DNA of 43,606 bases from Anaerolinea sp. (lineage in GTDB: Bacteria; Chloroflexota; Anaerolineae; Anaerolineales; UBA4823): contig DYKV01000002.1 in assembly GCA_020722415.1 (NCBI GenBank), forward strand, positions 15,718 through 59,323, read 5' to 3'. Of this stretch, positions 33,358 through 42,275 are shown piece after piece (within the stretch, counting starts at the first letter, position 1; each line of letters begins with the position of its first letter). The translations under genes and the position numbers were made by a program. The notes under the pieces were generated by a model. That model was not told the DNA's origin and did no database searches. It saw nothing but the letters and a program-made list of their open reading frames with translations.

Positions 33358-33595
33358 TTATACATGTTCAAAGTGTGGATTCACATTCACCTATTTGCAA
33401 CATGGTGATGTGCCCCCGCCATATTGCCCTAAGTGTAGGGGGCATGTTACTAGGATTATTAGCGCCCCGCGTGCAGTCAATTATAATGGTCCCTGGTCGG
33501 CTCGATTCCGCAGAGGATTGAGCGGACAAAAGCCTACTCCCAACTACCCTATCTTTTGTGACACAGATTTCAATGCACCCAAAACAAGCGTTTGA
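33344..33595 (+). CDS. FmdB-like zinc-ribbon protein
   Basis: MKTFDYTCSKCGFTFTYLQHGDVPPPYCPKCRGHVTRIIS. Confidence 0.75.
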   Translation: MKTFDYTCSKCGFTFTYLQHGDVPPPYCPKCRGHVTRIISAPRAVNYNGPWSARFRRGLSGQKPTPNYPIFCDTDFNAPKTSV

Positions 33596-34022
33596 AGAAT
33601 ACTTTAAGTTTCGGCGTACAACCTGCTTCAATAAAGAGAAGCAGCCTGCAAAGGAACGTAAAGACTGGTTGTCGCATGATAAACGTTATCGCATTACATG
33701 GCGTCGTGTTGTTTTGGGCGTTCATGTTCCAGCACGATACTATGCACTAAAAAAGCTATGGGTCAGTCACCCGGACGGCGGGTGGCCTATATGGGATTTT
33801 GTAAAAGATCGACGCCCTTACAGGACACTGTATGCGGCAGTTAAAGCCTGTATGCAATCTGAAAAGATAGAGATTGAAGCGCAGCTTGCGCCAAAACGCA
33901 GACAGCGTAAAAAAACTGAGTCTACTAAAACACGTACCCCCTTGCCTGTCGAGCAGCCAAAGAAACGTGGGCGTCCCAAGGGGTCAAAGAATAAAAAACC
34001 TCGTGTGGACAAGGGACGATGA
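33573..34022 (+). CDS. Hypothetical protein with C-terminal AT-hook-like motif
   Basis: C-terminal QPKKRGRPKGSKNKKPR (KRGRPKG AT-hook core). Confidence 0.65.
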   Translation: MHPKQAFEEYFKFRRTTCFNKEKQPAKERKDWLSHDKRYRITWRRVVLGVHVPARYYALKKLWVSHPDGGWPIWDFVKDRRPYRTLYAAVKACMQSEKIEIEAQLAPKRRQRKKTESTKTRTPLPVEQPKKRGRPKGSKNKKPRVDKGR

Positions 34023-34576
34023 ATAGATTAGCTCATAGCCGTGTCTATCTTGTAGGTCCAATGGATCGTGCACCAGATGCCGGTATCGGGTGGAGGCAAC
34101 GGATTCAACATGATCTAGCCGATCTTCATTTAGTTTGGCTGGACCCGACACAAAAACCCATTGATATTGGAATAGAAAATCCAGAAAGCCGTGCACGGCG
34201 GGTTGCCGCCAAGCTAGCCGGTGATTATGATACAGTCGCAAAAGAAATGAAAATCATACGGCACGTTGATTTGCGTATGACAGATGTTGCCGACTTCATT
34301 ATTGCACATATTGATACAAGCATTTATTCATTTGGCACAATTGAAGAATTGGTAACAGCCAATCGAATGAAAAAACCAATCATTGTTCATGTTGAGCAAG
34401 GCAAGAAAAACACGCCTGATTGGCTGTTCGCAATGATACCACATCAAATGATTTTCTCAACTTGGGACGAAGTATATGGATATTTGAGACATATTGCATC
34501 TACTGAAAATGTAGAATCTTCAGGTCGCTGGTTGTTCTTTGATTGGCAAGGTGAAGTAATTGGGAGGCCTTTTTAG
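34019..34576 (+). CDS. Nucleoside 2-deoxyribosyltransferase-like protein
   Basis: RVYLVGPMDRAPDAGIGWRQRI...VADFIIAHID...FGTIEELVTANRMKKPIIVH. Confidence 0.7.
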   Translation: MNRLAHSRVYLVGPMDRAPDAGIGWRQRIQHDLADLHLVWLDPTQKPIDIGIENPESRARRVAAKLAGDYDTVAKEMKIIRHVDLRMTDVADFIIAHIDTSIYSFGTIEELVTANRMKKPIIVHVEQGKKNTPDWLFAMIPHQMIFSTWDEVYGYLRHIASTENVESSGRWLFFDWQGEVIGRPF

Positions 34577-34992
34577 TGAAAATAACCTATGCACAAATTA
34601 CTTCAATGATTTGTGAACTTGCCACAAAAGTTCGACCATTTATGAATGGTTATACGAACATTGTTGGCATTGCAAATGGTGGTTTGCATGTCAGTCGGCC
34701 ATTAGCCGCTATGCTAGGGTGCTCGCATAGCAGCGTGCGAATTAGCCACTATGATGGTTCAGTAAGACGCGCGATTCCTATTGTTGAAGGACATTTGCCA
34801 CAATCAACAGGCAACTTGATTGTGGATGATCTGATTGATAATGGATGGACAATGCAAACTTTTGCCGATCATTTTGGTCTTGAAGGCAACATGACGGCTG
34901 TATTATTTTGGAAGCCAGGTAGTTTTAAGCCAGATTTTTATGTTGCCGAGAAGCCAGAAGGATGGGTTCACTTTTTGTGGGAGGTTGAATGA
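34576..34992 (+). CDS. Phosphoribosyltransferase-like protein
   Basis: IVGIANGGLHVSRPLAAMLG and PRPP loop NLIVDDLIDNGWTM. Confidence 0.8.
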   Translation: MKITYAQITSMICELATKVRPFMNGYTNIVGIANGGLHVSRPLAAMLGCSHSSVRISHYDGSVRRAIPIVEGHLPQSTGNLIVDDLIDNGWTMQTFADHFGLEGNMTAVLFWKPGSFKPDFYVAEKPEGWVHFLWEVE

Positions 34993-35993
34993 TGTTTATT
35001 GAAGAAGGTATTAAGCTGGATTTTTGTGACGTATTGATCCGGCCAAAGCGTTCCAATGCACCGAGCCGCAAGGCGATTGAGCTAGTACGAACTTTCAAGA
35101 TGCCACATACTGGTAATATGTTTGAGTGCTTGCCGTTGGTTGCTGCAAATCTCGATACAGTCGGCACTATGCCAATGGCAAAATCTTTGGCAAACTTCAA
35201 GGCCTGTACGGCTCTACATAAGTTTCATTCACTTGATGACTTGGAAAGATTCTTTTTGCAGAGCCATTCATCTTTTAGTTTTTATACGATGGGTATCCGA
35301 GATGAAGACCTGACAAAACTGACAACATTGACGGCTCGTATTGGCAACTTGCCATTGATCTGCATTGATGCCGCTAATGGCTACACCAAGTATTTTATCA
35401 ATCGAGTACGCACTATTCGAAAGTTATATCCCGATTCTATTATCATGGCAGGTAACATTGCGACACCTGAAATGGTACAAGAATTGATTCTGGAAGGTGC
35501 TGACATTGTGAAGGCAGGTGTAGGGGGAGGTTCGTTCTGTACCACTCGCTTGATGACAGGCGTTGGTTATCCGCAACTTTCAGCAATTATTGAATGTGCC
35601 GATGCCGCACACGGGTTAGGGGGTCTTATCTGTGCTGACGGGGGTTGTCGGACACCAGCTGACGTAGTCAAAGCATTTGGTGGTGGGGCTGATTTTGTAA
35701 TGCTCGGCGGGATGCTAGCTGGTACTGACGAATGCGAAGGCGAATGGACTGATGGCGGTCTTAAAGTCTACGGTATGAGCAGCCGCGAGGCACAAGAGCG
35801 ATATTATGGCGGTGTCAAACAATACTGTGCCCCAGAAGGTCGTATGTCGATTGTGCCCGCCAAAGGCCCAGTACATAACATTATTCTTGAAATCTGTGGA
35901 GGTCTGAGAAGCGCGTGTGCATATGTGGGTGCTGAGCGGTTGAAAGATTTGTCAAAGTGTACTACCTTTGTTAGGGTGAACCGTATTCAATAA
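34989..35993 (+). CDS. guaC: GMP reductase
   Basis: GGSFCTTRLMTGVGYPQLSAIIECADAAHGLGGLICADGGCRTPADVVKAFGGGADFVMLGGMLAG, YGMSSREAQERYYGGV, GGLRSACAYVGA. Confidence 0.92.
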   Translation: MMFIEEGIKLDFCDVLIRPKRSNAPSRKAIELVRTFKMPHTGNMFECLPLVAANLDTVGTMPMAKSLANFKACTALHKFHSLDDLERFFLQSHSSFSFYTMGIRDEDLTKLTTLTARIGNLPLICIDAANGYTKYFINRVRTIRKLYPDSIIMAGNIATPEMVQELILEGADIVKAGVGGGSFCTTRLMTGVGYPQLSAIIECADAAHGLGGLICADGGCRTPADVVKAFGGGADFVMLGGMLAGTDECEGEWTDGGLKVYGMSSREAQERYYGGVKQYCAPEGRMSIVPAKGPVHNIILEICGGLRSACAYVGAERLKDLSKCTTFVRVNRIQ

Positions 35994-36004
35994 AACATTG
36001 TAAC

Positions 36005-36033
36005 TTGACAACCGACGTTTTATATGATAAGAT
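36005..36033 (+). promoter_or_regulatory. Sigma70-type promoter with extended -10
   Basis: TTGACA (36005-36010), 17-nt spacer, TGA-TAAGAT (36028-36033), upstream of the ATG at 36073. Confidence 0.65.
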
Positions 36034-36072
36034 TTTGATAAGAGGGCCGCACTTTAATCGGAGATACATTTA

Positions 36073-36726
36073 ATGTTGCCTGCGTCAACTCGTACTGTTA
36101 CAATGTACGGTGAATCTGTTACTTGCTACTCGCATCCATGCAGTAGACTTGATGAATGGGTCATTGAGCAAACTCACGGGATGCACGATGGGTTTTTTGT
36201 TGAGGTAGGGGCTTTCGATGGTTTTCGATACAGTGATACCCTTACCCTTGAACGTCATTATGGATGGCATGGAATTTTAGTCGAGCCTGATCCTGATATG
36301 TTTCGGGAACTCCGCATGAATCGGCGAAAGTGTATTTTGTGCAATCAGGCTCTTGCCCCTTATGAAATAGAGAATGATAAGTTTTATCGTAGGGGCCCGT
36401 TGGCAGGACTTGCAGCCTACATGAAGGAGCCTCACTACCGTACAAATGATCTAATAACGGTATCTACAATCCGATTAGACACTTTGCTTAAAGCTGCACC
36501 TGATTCTGTAGACTATCTCTGTTTAAATGTTAAAGGCGCTGAATATGATATTCTTTCGGATTATTTCACTTGCCACATGAATCGACATATTCGCTTGTTG
36601 ACTGTTGAATTCAACAATGATTACAACAAACTACGTAAATTGCAACAGCTTTTAGAGCCACATGGTTTCGAGTTGCATTTTATTCGTGGTTGGGATGCTT
36701 GCTTTCGTAACTTGCTTATGTTATAA
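36073..36726 (+). CDS. FkbM-family methyltransferase
   Basis: FVEVGAFDGFRYSDTLTLERHYGWHGILVEPDP and DYLCLNVKGAEYDIL. Confidence 0.88.
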   Translation: MLPASTRTVTMYGESVTCYSHPCSRLDEWVIEQTHGMHDGFFVEVGAFDGFRYSDTLTLERHYGWHGILVEPDPDMFRELRMNRRKCILCNQALAPYEIENDKFYRRGPLAGLAAYMKEPHYRTNDLITVSTIRLDTLLKAAPDSVDYLCLNVKGAEYDILSDYFTCHMNRHIRLLTVEFNNDYNKLRKLQQLLEPHGFELHFIRGWDACFRNLLML

Positions 36727-36741
36727 TTGGGACGGTGAACA

Positions 36742-37134
36742 ATGCCATTAAATGTCAAAATGTTAGCTGAATTTGTCGCTGATTTGCAAGGAATTGTCCC
36801 TGAACCTTCTCGCACTTTGATTTGCCGCCGACTTAGTGCATTAATCGCTACAACTTTGAAAAAAGATGACCCGGATAAGTACCGGCGTTGGCTAGAACAC
36901 GATAGGCTTGTATTTGCCCGCGAATGTGAATTAACATGCGAAGACCGTTGGGTACCAGATGATTTGCATGTTGAAGCTACTGAATTGGCACGCTTCTGTG
37001 ATAAGTGGATGAGTGTTGAAGCCTTTCGCCTGAAAAATGATCCGAACGCCGACTGGCAACCAATCTCACCTGAACAAAATGCTCTACGGGTGACAATGAT
37101 TAACGAATTGAAAGCTCTTGCAAAACGACAGTAA
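36742..37134 (+). CDS. Hypothetical protein
   Basis: 130-aa ORF. Confidence 0.6.
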   Translation: MPLNVKMLAEFVADLQGIVPEPSRTLICRRLSALIATTLKKDDPDKYRRWLEHDRLVFARECELTCEDRWVPDDLHVEATELARFCDKWMSVEAFRLKNDPNADWQPISPEQNALRVTMINELKALAKRQ

Positions 37135-37135
37135 A

Positions 37136-37151
37136 TGGCACGAAATTTGCT
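37136..37151 (+). promoter_or_regulatory. Sigma54-like -24/-12 element (copy 2)
   Basis: TGGCACG-AAAT-TTGCT matches the TGGCACG-N4-TTGCW consensus. Lies just after the 37134 stop. Confidence 0.45.
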
Positions 37152-37177
37152 CTTATAACCTTGGATATGGTATTAAA

Positions 37178-37315
37178 ATGGGACGTACCTATAGAACCAA
37201 TGAAACATTTGCGGATAGAAAATACCAGCGAGAACTACAAAAAGCTCAAAAGAGGCAGGAGAAAATGTTGCGTAAGCGGCTAAAACGCCAACAAAATGCA
37301 CCCATAGTAAAATAA
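37178..37315 (+). CDS. Small basic protein
   Basis: MGRTYRTNETFADRKYQRELQKAQKRQEKMLRKRLKRQQNAPIVK. ATG at 37178 preferred to the TTG at 37118. Confidence 0.5.
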   Translation: MGRTYRTNETFADRKYQRELQKAQKRQEKMLRKRLKRQQNAPIVK

Positions 37316-37334
37316 CAAATAGGAGTTCCATTTG

Positions 37335-37682
37335 ATGAGCTCAAATGAACCGTGGATTGGAGTAGACTTTGATGGCACACTTGCCTTATATGACACCTGG
37401 AAAGGTGCAGAACATGCAGGGATGCCAATTAAATTGATGGTGAGCCGGGTAAAAAATTGGCTTGCACTTGGCAAGAAAGTCAAAATTTTCACAGCGCGAG
37501 CTGATGAAAATCTTCCTGATTATGCAACCAATATCAAAACTATACAGGAATGGTGCTTTCAAGTATTTGGTCAAGTGTTGGAAATTACCAACAAAAAAGA
37601 TATGGCGATGACTCAATTATGGGATAGTCATGCAATTCAACTTATTGAAAATACAGGTGCTCGTGTAGACGGGAAAGTGTAA
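37335..37682 (+). CDS. HAD-like phosphatase
   Basis: WIGVDFDGTLALYD...GKKVKIFTARAD. The track start at 37332 (MMSS) is equally possible. Confidence 0.75.
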   Translation: MSSNEPWIGVDFDGTLALYDTWKGAEHAGMPIKLMVSRVKNWLALGKKVKIFTARADENLPDYATNIKTIQEWCFQVFGQVLEITNKKDMAMTQLWDSHAIQLIENTGARVDGKV

Positions 37683-38393
37683 ATGCTAATTACTGTCATA
37701 GAGCCGGGTTTTGAGTTACTAACCCCACTCGGCCCTGAAACATTAATGTTATTAGAATTAGCTGGACGGACTTGCTACAAAAGTGAAGATCGTATCACTG
37801 AGGGGTCGGCTGAACGATTTGTTAGAGCAATAAGAAAAAGTGGCCATGAAAGCGTTCTTGAACACACTGTGGCAACTGTGCGAATTATTGGTTCTCGCTC
37901 TATGTCCCATCAGCTTGTTCGGCATCGAATTGCAGCCTACAGTCAAGAAAGCCAGCGATACTGCAACTATGGTAAAAAAGGGTTTCAAGTAATCTGTCCA
38001 CCTACGATCGGGTTGCATCCCGGGGCTTACTATTTTAGAAAAAAATATCCCACAGTTTTCTACACTGATCCCGAATTTGTTAATTTATGGCTCGACCACA
38101 CAGAGTTTAATTTTCGATGGCTTTGTGGGAGAACTGCGGAATGTATCGAGTACCTTGATTATATTAACAATGGTATCCCGCCAGAGGATGCCCGTGAATG
38201 TTTACCAAATGCAATGAAAACCGAAGTCGTTGCAACATATAATCTGCGTCAGTGGCGGCATGTATTCTGTGAAAGAGCATTGAATAAGCACGCTCAATGG
38301 CAAATTCGAGGCATCATGTTGTCGATTCTTAATGAGTTTGCACGCCGCTTGCCTGCGGTGTTTGAGGATTTACTTGAGAAGGAAAATAGATGA
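37683..38393 (+). CDS. thyX: FAD-dependent thymidylate synthase
   Basis: ThyX signature HQLVRHRIAAYSQESQRYCNY. Confidence 0.93.
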   Translation: MLITVIEPGFELLTPLGPETLMLLELAGRTCYKSEDRITEGSAERFVRAIRKSGHESVLEHTVATVRIIGSRSMSHQLVRHRIAAYSQESQRYCNYGKKGFQVICPPTIGLHPGAYYFRKKYPTVFYTDPEFVNLWLDHTEFNFRWLCGRTAECIEYLDYINNGIPPEDARECLPNAMKTEVVATYNLRQWRHVFCERALNKHAQWQIRGIMLSILNEFARRLPAVFEDLLEKENR

Positions 38394-40978
38394 ATTATAC
38401 ACGACAATTTGCTACAACTGATCCCTTTGCAATTGACTGGAAAGAATGTACTGCCGAGATACGACACGGGGATACTATTGTCTTTCGGCAAGAAAAGGTA
38501 CGAGTCCCTAGTACATGGAGTCAGCTTGCTACAAACATTGTTGCTAGTAAGTATTTTTATGGAGCTTTGGGCACACCTGAGCGTGAAACAGGTGTAGATC
38601 AGCTAGTTGCCAGAATTGTAGATACAATTTCAGATTGGGGGTTGCAGGACGGTTATTTTACAAACAAGTCGGATCGTGATGAATTTCATGATGACTTAGC
38701 ATTTTTGCTTTTGAATCAATATGCTGCATTTAATTCTCCGGTGTGGTTTAACGTCGGTCTATATGCAAAGTATGGTGTGACTACCAACCCATGTAACTGG
38801 TATTGGGATAAGCAAACCAATCGCGTCAAACAACCAACAAACCCATATGAATATCCACAAGTATCCGCTTGTTTCATTCAGCATGTTGATGACTCAATGC
38901 ATAGCATCATGGACCTTGCGAGGTCTGAAGCTATGCTCTTTAAGTTTGGGTCAGGTTCAGGATCAAACCTTTCAACTTTGCGGGCATCATGCGAAGGGTT
39001 AAGCGGAGGTGGCAAGCCGTCTGGTCCAATTAGCTTCATGCGCATCTATGATCAAGTTGCTGAAGTTGTGACTAGTGGCGGTCGGACACGTCGCGCCGCT
39101 CTCTTAAAGTGTCTTGATATTGGGCACCCGGATATTGCTCAATTTATTACATGCAAAGCTGAAGAAGAATCTCATGCACACATGCTAATCAGTCATGGCG
39201 TGTCACCTGACCGGGCCGCGAAGTCTGTCATGTATCAGAACATGAATATTAGTGTACGTGTAACAGATGCCTTCATGCAAGCGGTCGAAGCTGATGAGAT
39301 GTGGACAACACACTGGGTTACGGACCCAAATCGAGAAGGCCCTACATTCAAGGCACGCGAATTATGGCACAAGATTGCAGAGTGTGCTTGGGCATGTGGT
39401 GATCCAGGGTTACAGTATGATACGACCATTAACAATTGGAATACTATTCCAAAGACAGGGCGTATCCGTGCAAGTAATCCTTGCAGCGAGTTTATGAGCA
39501 TTGATGATTCTGCGTGTAATTTGGCATCCATCAATTTAATGCGCTTCTATCATCCGGTTAATGGCTTTGATTATGAAAAATTTCGGCGTGCGGTTAAAAT
39601 ACTGATTATTGCACAAGATATTCTTGTTGATCGAGCAAGTTACCCAACAAAAGAAATTACTCGCACAGCACACCGATGCCGTCAGCTTGGTTTGGGTTAT
39701 ACAAACTTTGGTGCTTTGTGTATGGCACATGGCTTCCCGTATGATTCTGATGAAGCACGTCATTTATGTAGCTGTGTGACAGCAGTAATGACTGCTCAAG
39801 CCTACATCACTAGTGCCGATTTGGCGTCTGAATTAGGCCCATTTGATGAATGGGATACTAATGCAGAAAGTATGTTGCAGGTACTTAATCAACATGCTAA
39901 TGCCGCCAAAAAGCTCAGCAATCAATATGCACAAGAGCTATGGGAAATGGCTTTAGCTGCTGGACGACAAAGTGGCTATCGTAACTCGCAGGTTAGTTTA
40001 GCACAACCCGCGGGCACTGTCAGTTTTATGATGGATTGTGATACCACAGGCATAGAACCAGATATTGCATTAGTCAAAACAAAGCAACTCGTTGGCGGTG
40101 GTGTTCTTCAACTAGTGAATACAGCCGTTGATGTAGCGCTAGATCGGCTCGGGCTTAGTGCTGAAGCTCATAAAACAGCAATGCAGTATCTGCACACTAA
40201 GGGAACTTTGTTTGGTTGCGAGGTTCTTACCGAAAATGAACAGCGTATCTTTGCCACTTCATTAGGTCAAAATGCAATTCCGTGGGAGGCCCATATCAAG
40301 ATGATGGCGGCAGCACAGCCGTTCTTATCAGGGGCTATTTCTAAAACTATCAATATGCCAAGCAACGCGACTGTCGAGGATGTTGCTACAGCCTACATGC
40401 TTGGATGGAAATTAGGGTTGAAATCACTAGCACTGTATCGAGATAAGAGCAAGGGGTCACAACCTATTAATGTCAACACAGAAGAAAAAACATCTCCTTC
40501 TGTGCTTCAACATAATAAGGGCACACGTGTATGTTTACCTGATACCAGACAATCAATCACACATCGGTTTGAGATTAATGGGCATACTGGCTATTTTACT
40601 GTCGGCTTGTATCCTGATGGAAAACCCGGCGAATTATTTATCTCAATGTCGAAAGAAGGTAGCACACTGGGAGGGTTGCTTGATTGCTTTGGTATTGCAG
40701 TGTCCATCGGACTACAATATGGTGTCCCCTTGTCAACGTTTATTGACAAATTTGCATATACACGATTTGAGCCAAATGGCTGGACAAAGAATTCTAACAT
40801 TCGTATAGCAAAATCTATTGTAGATTATATCTTTCGTTGGCTGCAAGTCACATTTCCTGATAATGAGTCAACTGTTTCCGCAGACGCCGCTATTTGCGAT
40901 CAATGTGGGTCTTTAATGATTCGAGTTGGAACATGTTATTTATGTTCTGTCTGCGGTTCTAGTGGAGGTTGCAGCTAA
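38390..40978 (+). CDS. nrdJ: Adenosylcobalamin-dependent (class II) ribonucleotide reductase
   Basis: NSPVWFNVGLY, GSGSGSNLSTLRA, NPCSEFMSIDDSACNLASINLMRF, QPAGTVSFMMDCDTTGIEPDIALV, C-terminal CDQCGSLMIRVGTCYLCSVCGSSGGC. Confidence 0.95.
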   Translation: MNYTRQFATTDPFAIDWKECTAEIRHGDTIVFRQEKVRVPSTWSQLATNIVASKYFYGALGTPERETGVDQLVARIVDTISDWGLQDGYFTNKSDRDEFHDDLAFLLLNQYAAFNSPVWFNVGLYAKYGVTTNPCNWYWDKQTNRVKQPTNPYEYPQVSACFIQHVDDSMHSIMDLARSEAMLFKFGSGSGSNLSTLRASCEGLSGGGKPSGPISFMRIYDQVAEVVTSGGRTRRAALLKCLDIGHPDIAQFITCKAEEESHAHMLISHGVSPDRAAKSVMYQNMNISVRVTDAFMQAVEADEMWTTHWVTDPNREGPTFKARELWHKIAECAWACGDPGLQYDTTINNWNTIPKTGRIRASNPCSEFMSIDDSACNLASINLMRFYHPVNGFDYEKFRRAVKILIIAQDILVDRASYPTKEITRTAHRCRQLGLGYTNFGALCMAHGFPYDSDEARHLCSCVTAVMTAQAYITSADLASELGPFDEWDTNAESMLQVLNQHANAAKKLSNQYAQELWEMALAAGRQSGYRNSQVSLAQPAGTVSFMMDCDTTGIEPDIALVKTKQLVGGGVLQLVNTAVDVALDRLGLSAEAHKTAMQYLHTKGTLFGCEVLTENEQRIFATSLGQNAIPWEAHIKMMAAAQPFLSGAISKTINMPSNATVEDVATAYMLGWKLGLKSLALYRDKSKGSQPINVNTEEKTSPSVLQHNKGTRVCLPDTRQSITHRFEINGHTGYFTVGLYPDGKPGELFISMSKEGSTLGGLLDCFGIAVSIGLQYGVPLSTFIDKFAYTRFEPNGWTKNSNIRIAKSIVDYIFRWLQVTFPDNESTVSADAAICDQCGSLMIRVGTCYLCSVCGSSGGCS

Positions 40979-41418
40979 TGAAAGCGGTTCCAGACTATGA
41001 TATTATCGGGGTCGTTGGGAATTTAACACCAACTCAGAGTGGCCTGATTGAAGCCGGGAAAGTGTTTCCAGGTGCCCATGTCTGTGAGTCTGAGATTCAT
41101 TCCATCTTGATGGAAATGGCAACCCGTCATGCTTTGTATCAGGCAACTAAAAATACCCAAGGACACCAATTTTTTCAACAACGTGTTGAAGAATTGTATC
41201 ACACAATGGGGCAGTATGCCTATGCAGAAATTTGCGCAGAGTCGTGGAAATGGCAAGAGCATGATACCATGTTAGCCCTTGGAGAAGAAATGTTCAAATG
41301 CTGGAAACAATCACCAGGGCATTGGTCTGTCGCTTGCAAGAAACATAAGTTCTTTGGTGCTGATATGGCTAAAGGAAGTAAAGGTATATGGTACAGTTGC
41401 ATCATCGTTGCCGATTGA
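40978..41418 (+). CDS. Hypothetical protein, possibly CAP/SCP-like
   Basis: C-terminal CWKQSPGHWSVACKKHKFFGADMAKGSKGIWYSCIIVAD resembles the CAP-domain SPGHW...G.....G.WY layout. Confidence 0.45.
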   Translation: MKAVPDYDIIGVVGNLTPTQSGLIEAGKVFPGAHVCESEIHSILMEMATRHALYQATKNTQGHQFFQQRVEELYHTMGQYAYAEICAESWKWQEHDTMLALGEEMFKCWKQSPGHWSVACKKHKFFGADMAKGSKGIWYSCIIVAD

Positions 41419-41436
41419 GACCCAATGAAATTTTAT

Positions 41437-41465
41437 TTGACAACTGACCCAAAACATGCTAGAAT
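41437..41465 (+). promoter_or_regulatory. Sigma70-type promoter with extended -10
   Basis: TTGACA (41437-41442), 17-nt spacer, TGC-TAGAAT (41460-41465), upstream of the ATG at 41495. Confidence 0.7.
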
Positions 41466-41494
41466 TGATATAGAAAATGATGGAGAGATAACCT

Positions 41495-41746
41495 ATGAAA
41501 CCTAATTGGCCAACACCAAGATTGCTACTGGAAGTTCGTGAAAATGGTGTATGGGTACCTGTGAAGATTTACGTACAGTATAAATCCGTGCATACTCTGC
41601 TTAGTCAGCTACCAGCCATTTCACAAACCTTTGGTGGTATTGAAAATGTTAGAGTAAAAAATCTTCGAGAAGATGCCGAGATTGCTGCTGCAAAGCTAGA
41701 AATTTATAAGCGAGAGGATAAAAAACGACGACGACGTAAGCACTAA
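41495..41746 (+). CDS. Small hypothetical protein
   Basis: 83-aa ORF preceded by ggagag. Basic C-terminus. Confidence 0.6.
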   Translation: MKPNWPTPRLLLEVRENGVWVPVKIYVQYKSVHTLLSQLPAISQTFGGIENVRVKNLREDAEIAAAKLEIYKREDKKRRRRKH

Positions 41747-41763
41747 CATAGGAGACTACGAAA

Positions 41764-41985
41764 ATGAGCAGCCCGCTTGTTGGCCGATATACAATGGCTA
41801 AAGATTTGCGTGAATTACTAGACAGAGTGCCTGACTCTACCCCTGTCATTATAAAGGATCACCGTATCTTAAGGGAGCCTTCAATTCGCATTGGGGAGGC
41901 AACACACATGCAGGGGGTGTATTGGGACGAAGAAACCAAGGATGAAGACCCAAAGTGCATTTACAAAGTGGTATTTCTTGAATGA
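41764..41985 (+). CDS. Small hypothetical protein
   Basis: 73-aa ORF preceded by taggaga. Confidence 0.6.
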   Translation: MSSPLVGRYTMAKDLRELLDRVPDSTPVIIKDHRILREPSIRIGEATHMQGVYWDEETKDEDPKCIYKVVFLE

Positions 41986-42275
41986 GCCTATCAGCTGAAA
42001 CAATTCTTGATAAGCTGACTAATAGATTAAAAGAAGTAGGCTATCATAGATTCCAAATTATAGTCCATCCGCTGTGGGGTGCTGAACTAGTTGTCTTTGA
42101 AGACATTCGGGTGGGCAGAGACCCTGCTGCATGGGTAATCATAGAAAAATTAGGTATCCTTGATGGATGTGGTTCAGCAAAGTGGGAGGATAATAAATAT
42201 ATATGCTACCATCAACTTGACATGCGGGCATTTTTGTGGTATACTTTAAATGTTGACTTTGGAGAACAAAAATGA
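41982..42275 (+). CDS. Small hypothetical protein
   Basis: 97-aa ORF, ATGA overlaps at both ends. Confidence 0.6.
   Translation: MSLSAETILDKLTNRLKEVGYHRFQIIVHPLWGAELVVFEDIRVGRDPAAWVIIEKLGILDGCGSAKWEDNKYICYHQLDMRAFLWYTLNVDFGEQK
42217..42245 (+). promoter_or_regulatory. Sigma70-type promoter with extended -10, inside a CDS
   Basis: TTGACA (42217-42222), 17-nt spacer, TGG-TATACT (42240-42245), about 27 nt before the ATG at 42272. Confidence 0.65.

Noticed and set aside
36735-36770. Fourth copy of the GTG leader (gggacggtgaac) as a real start
   Set aside because: The GTG frame hits a stop after 11 codons, the upstream GGAGGTTTA part is missing, and the gene more likely starts at the ATG at 36742. 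Treated as a partial match only.
6511-41418. 2-aminoadenine (Z-genome) system suggested by the dATP/dGTP diphosphohydrolase-like protein, family A polymerase and GMP reductase
   Set aside because: No PurZ or DatZ-like gene is visible in this window, and the diphosphohydrolase family also occurs in phages with normal DNA. Kept only as a check under the purine findings.
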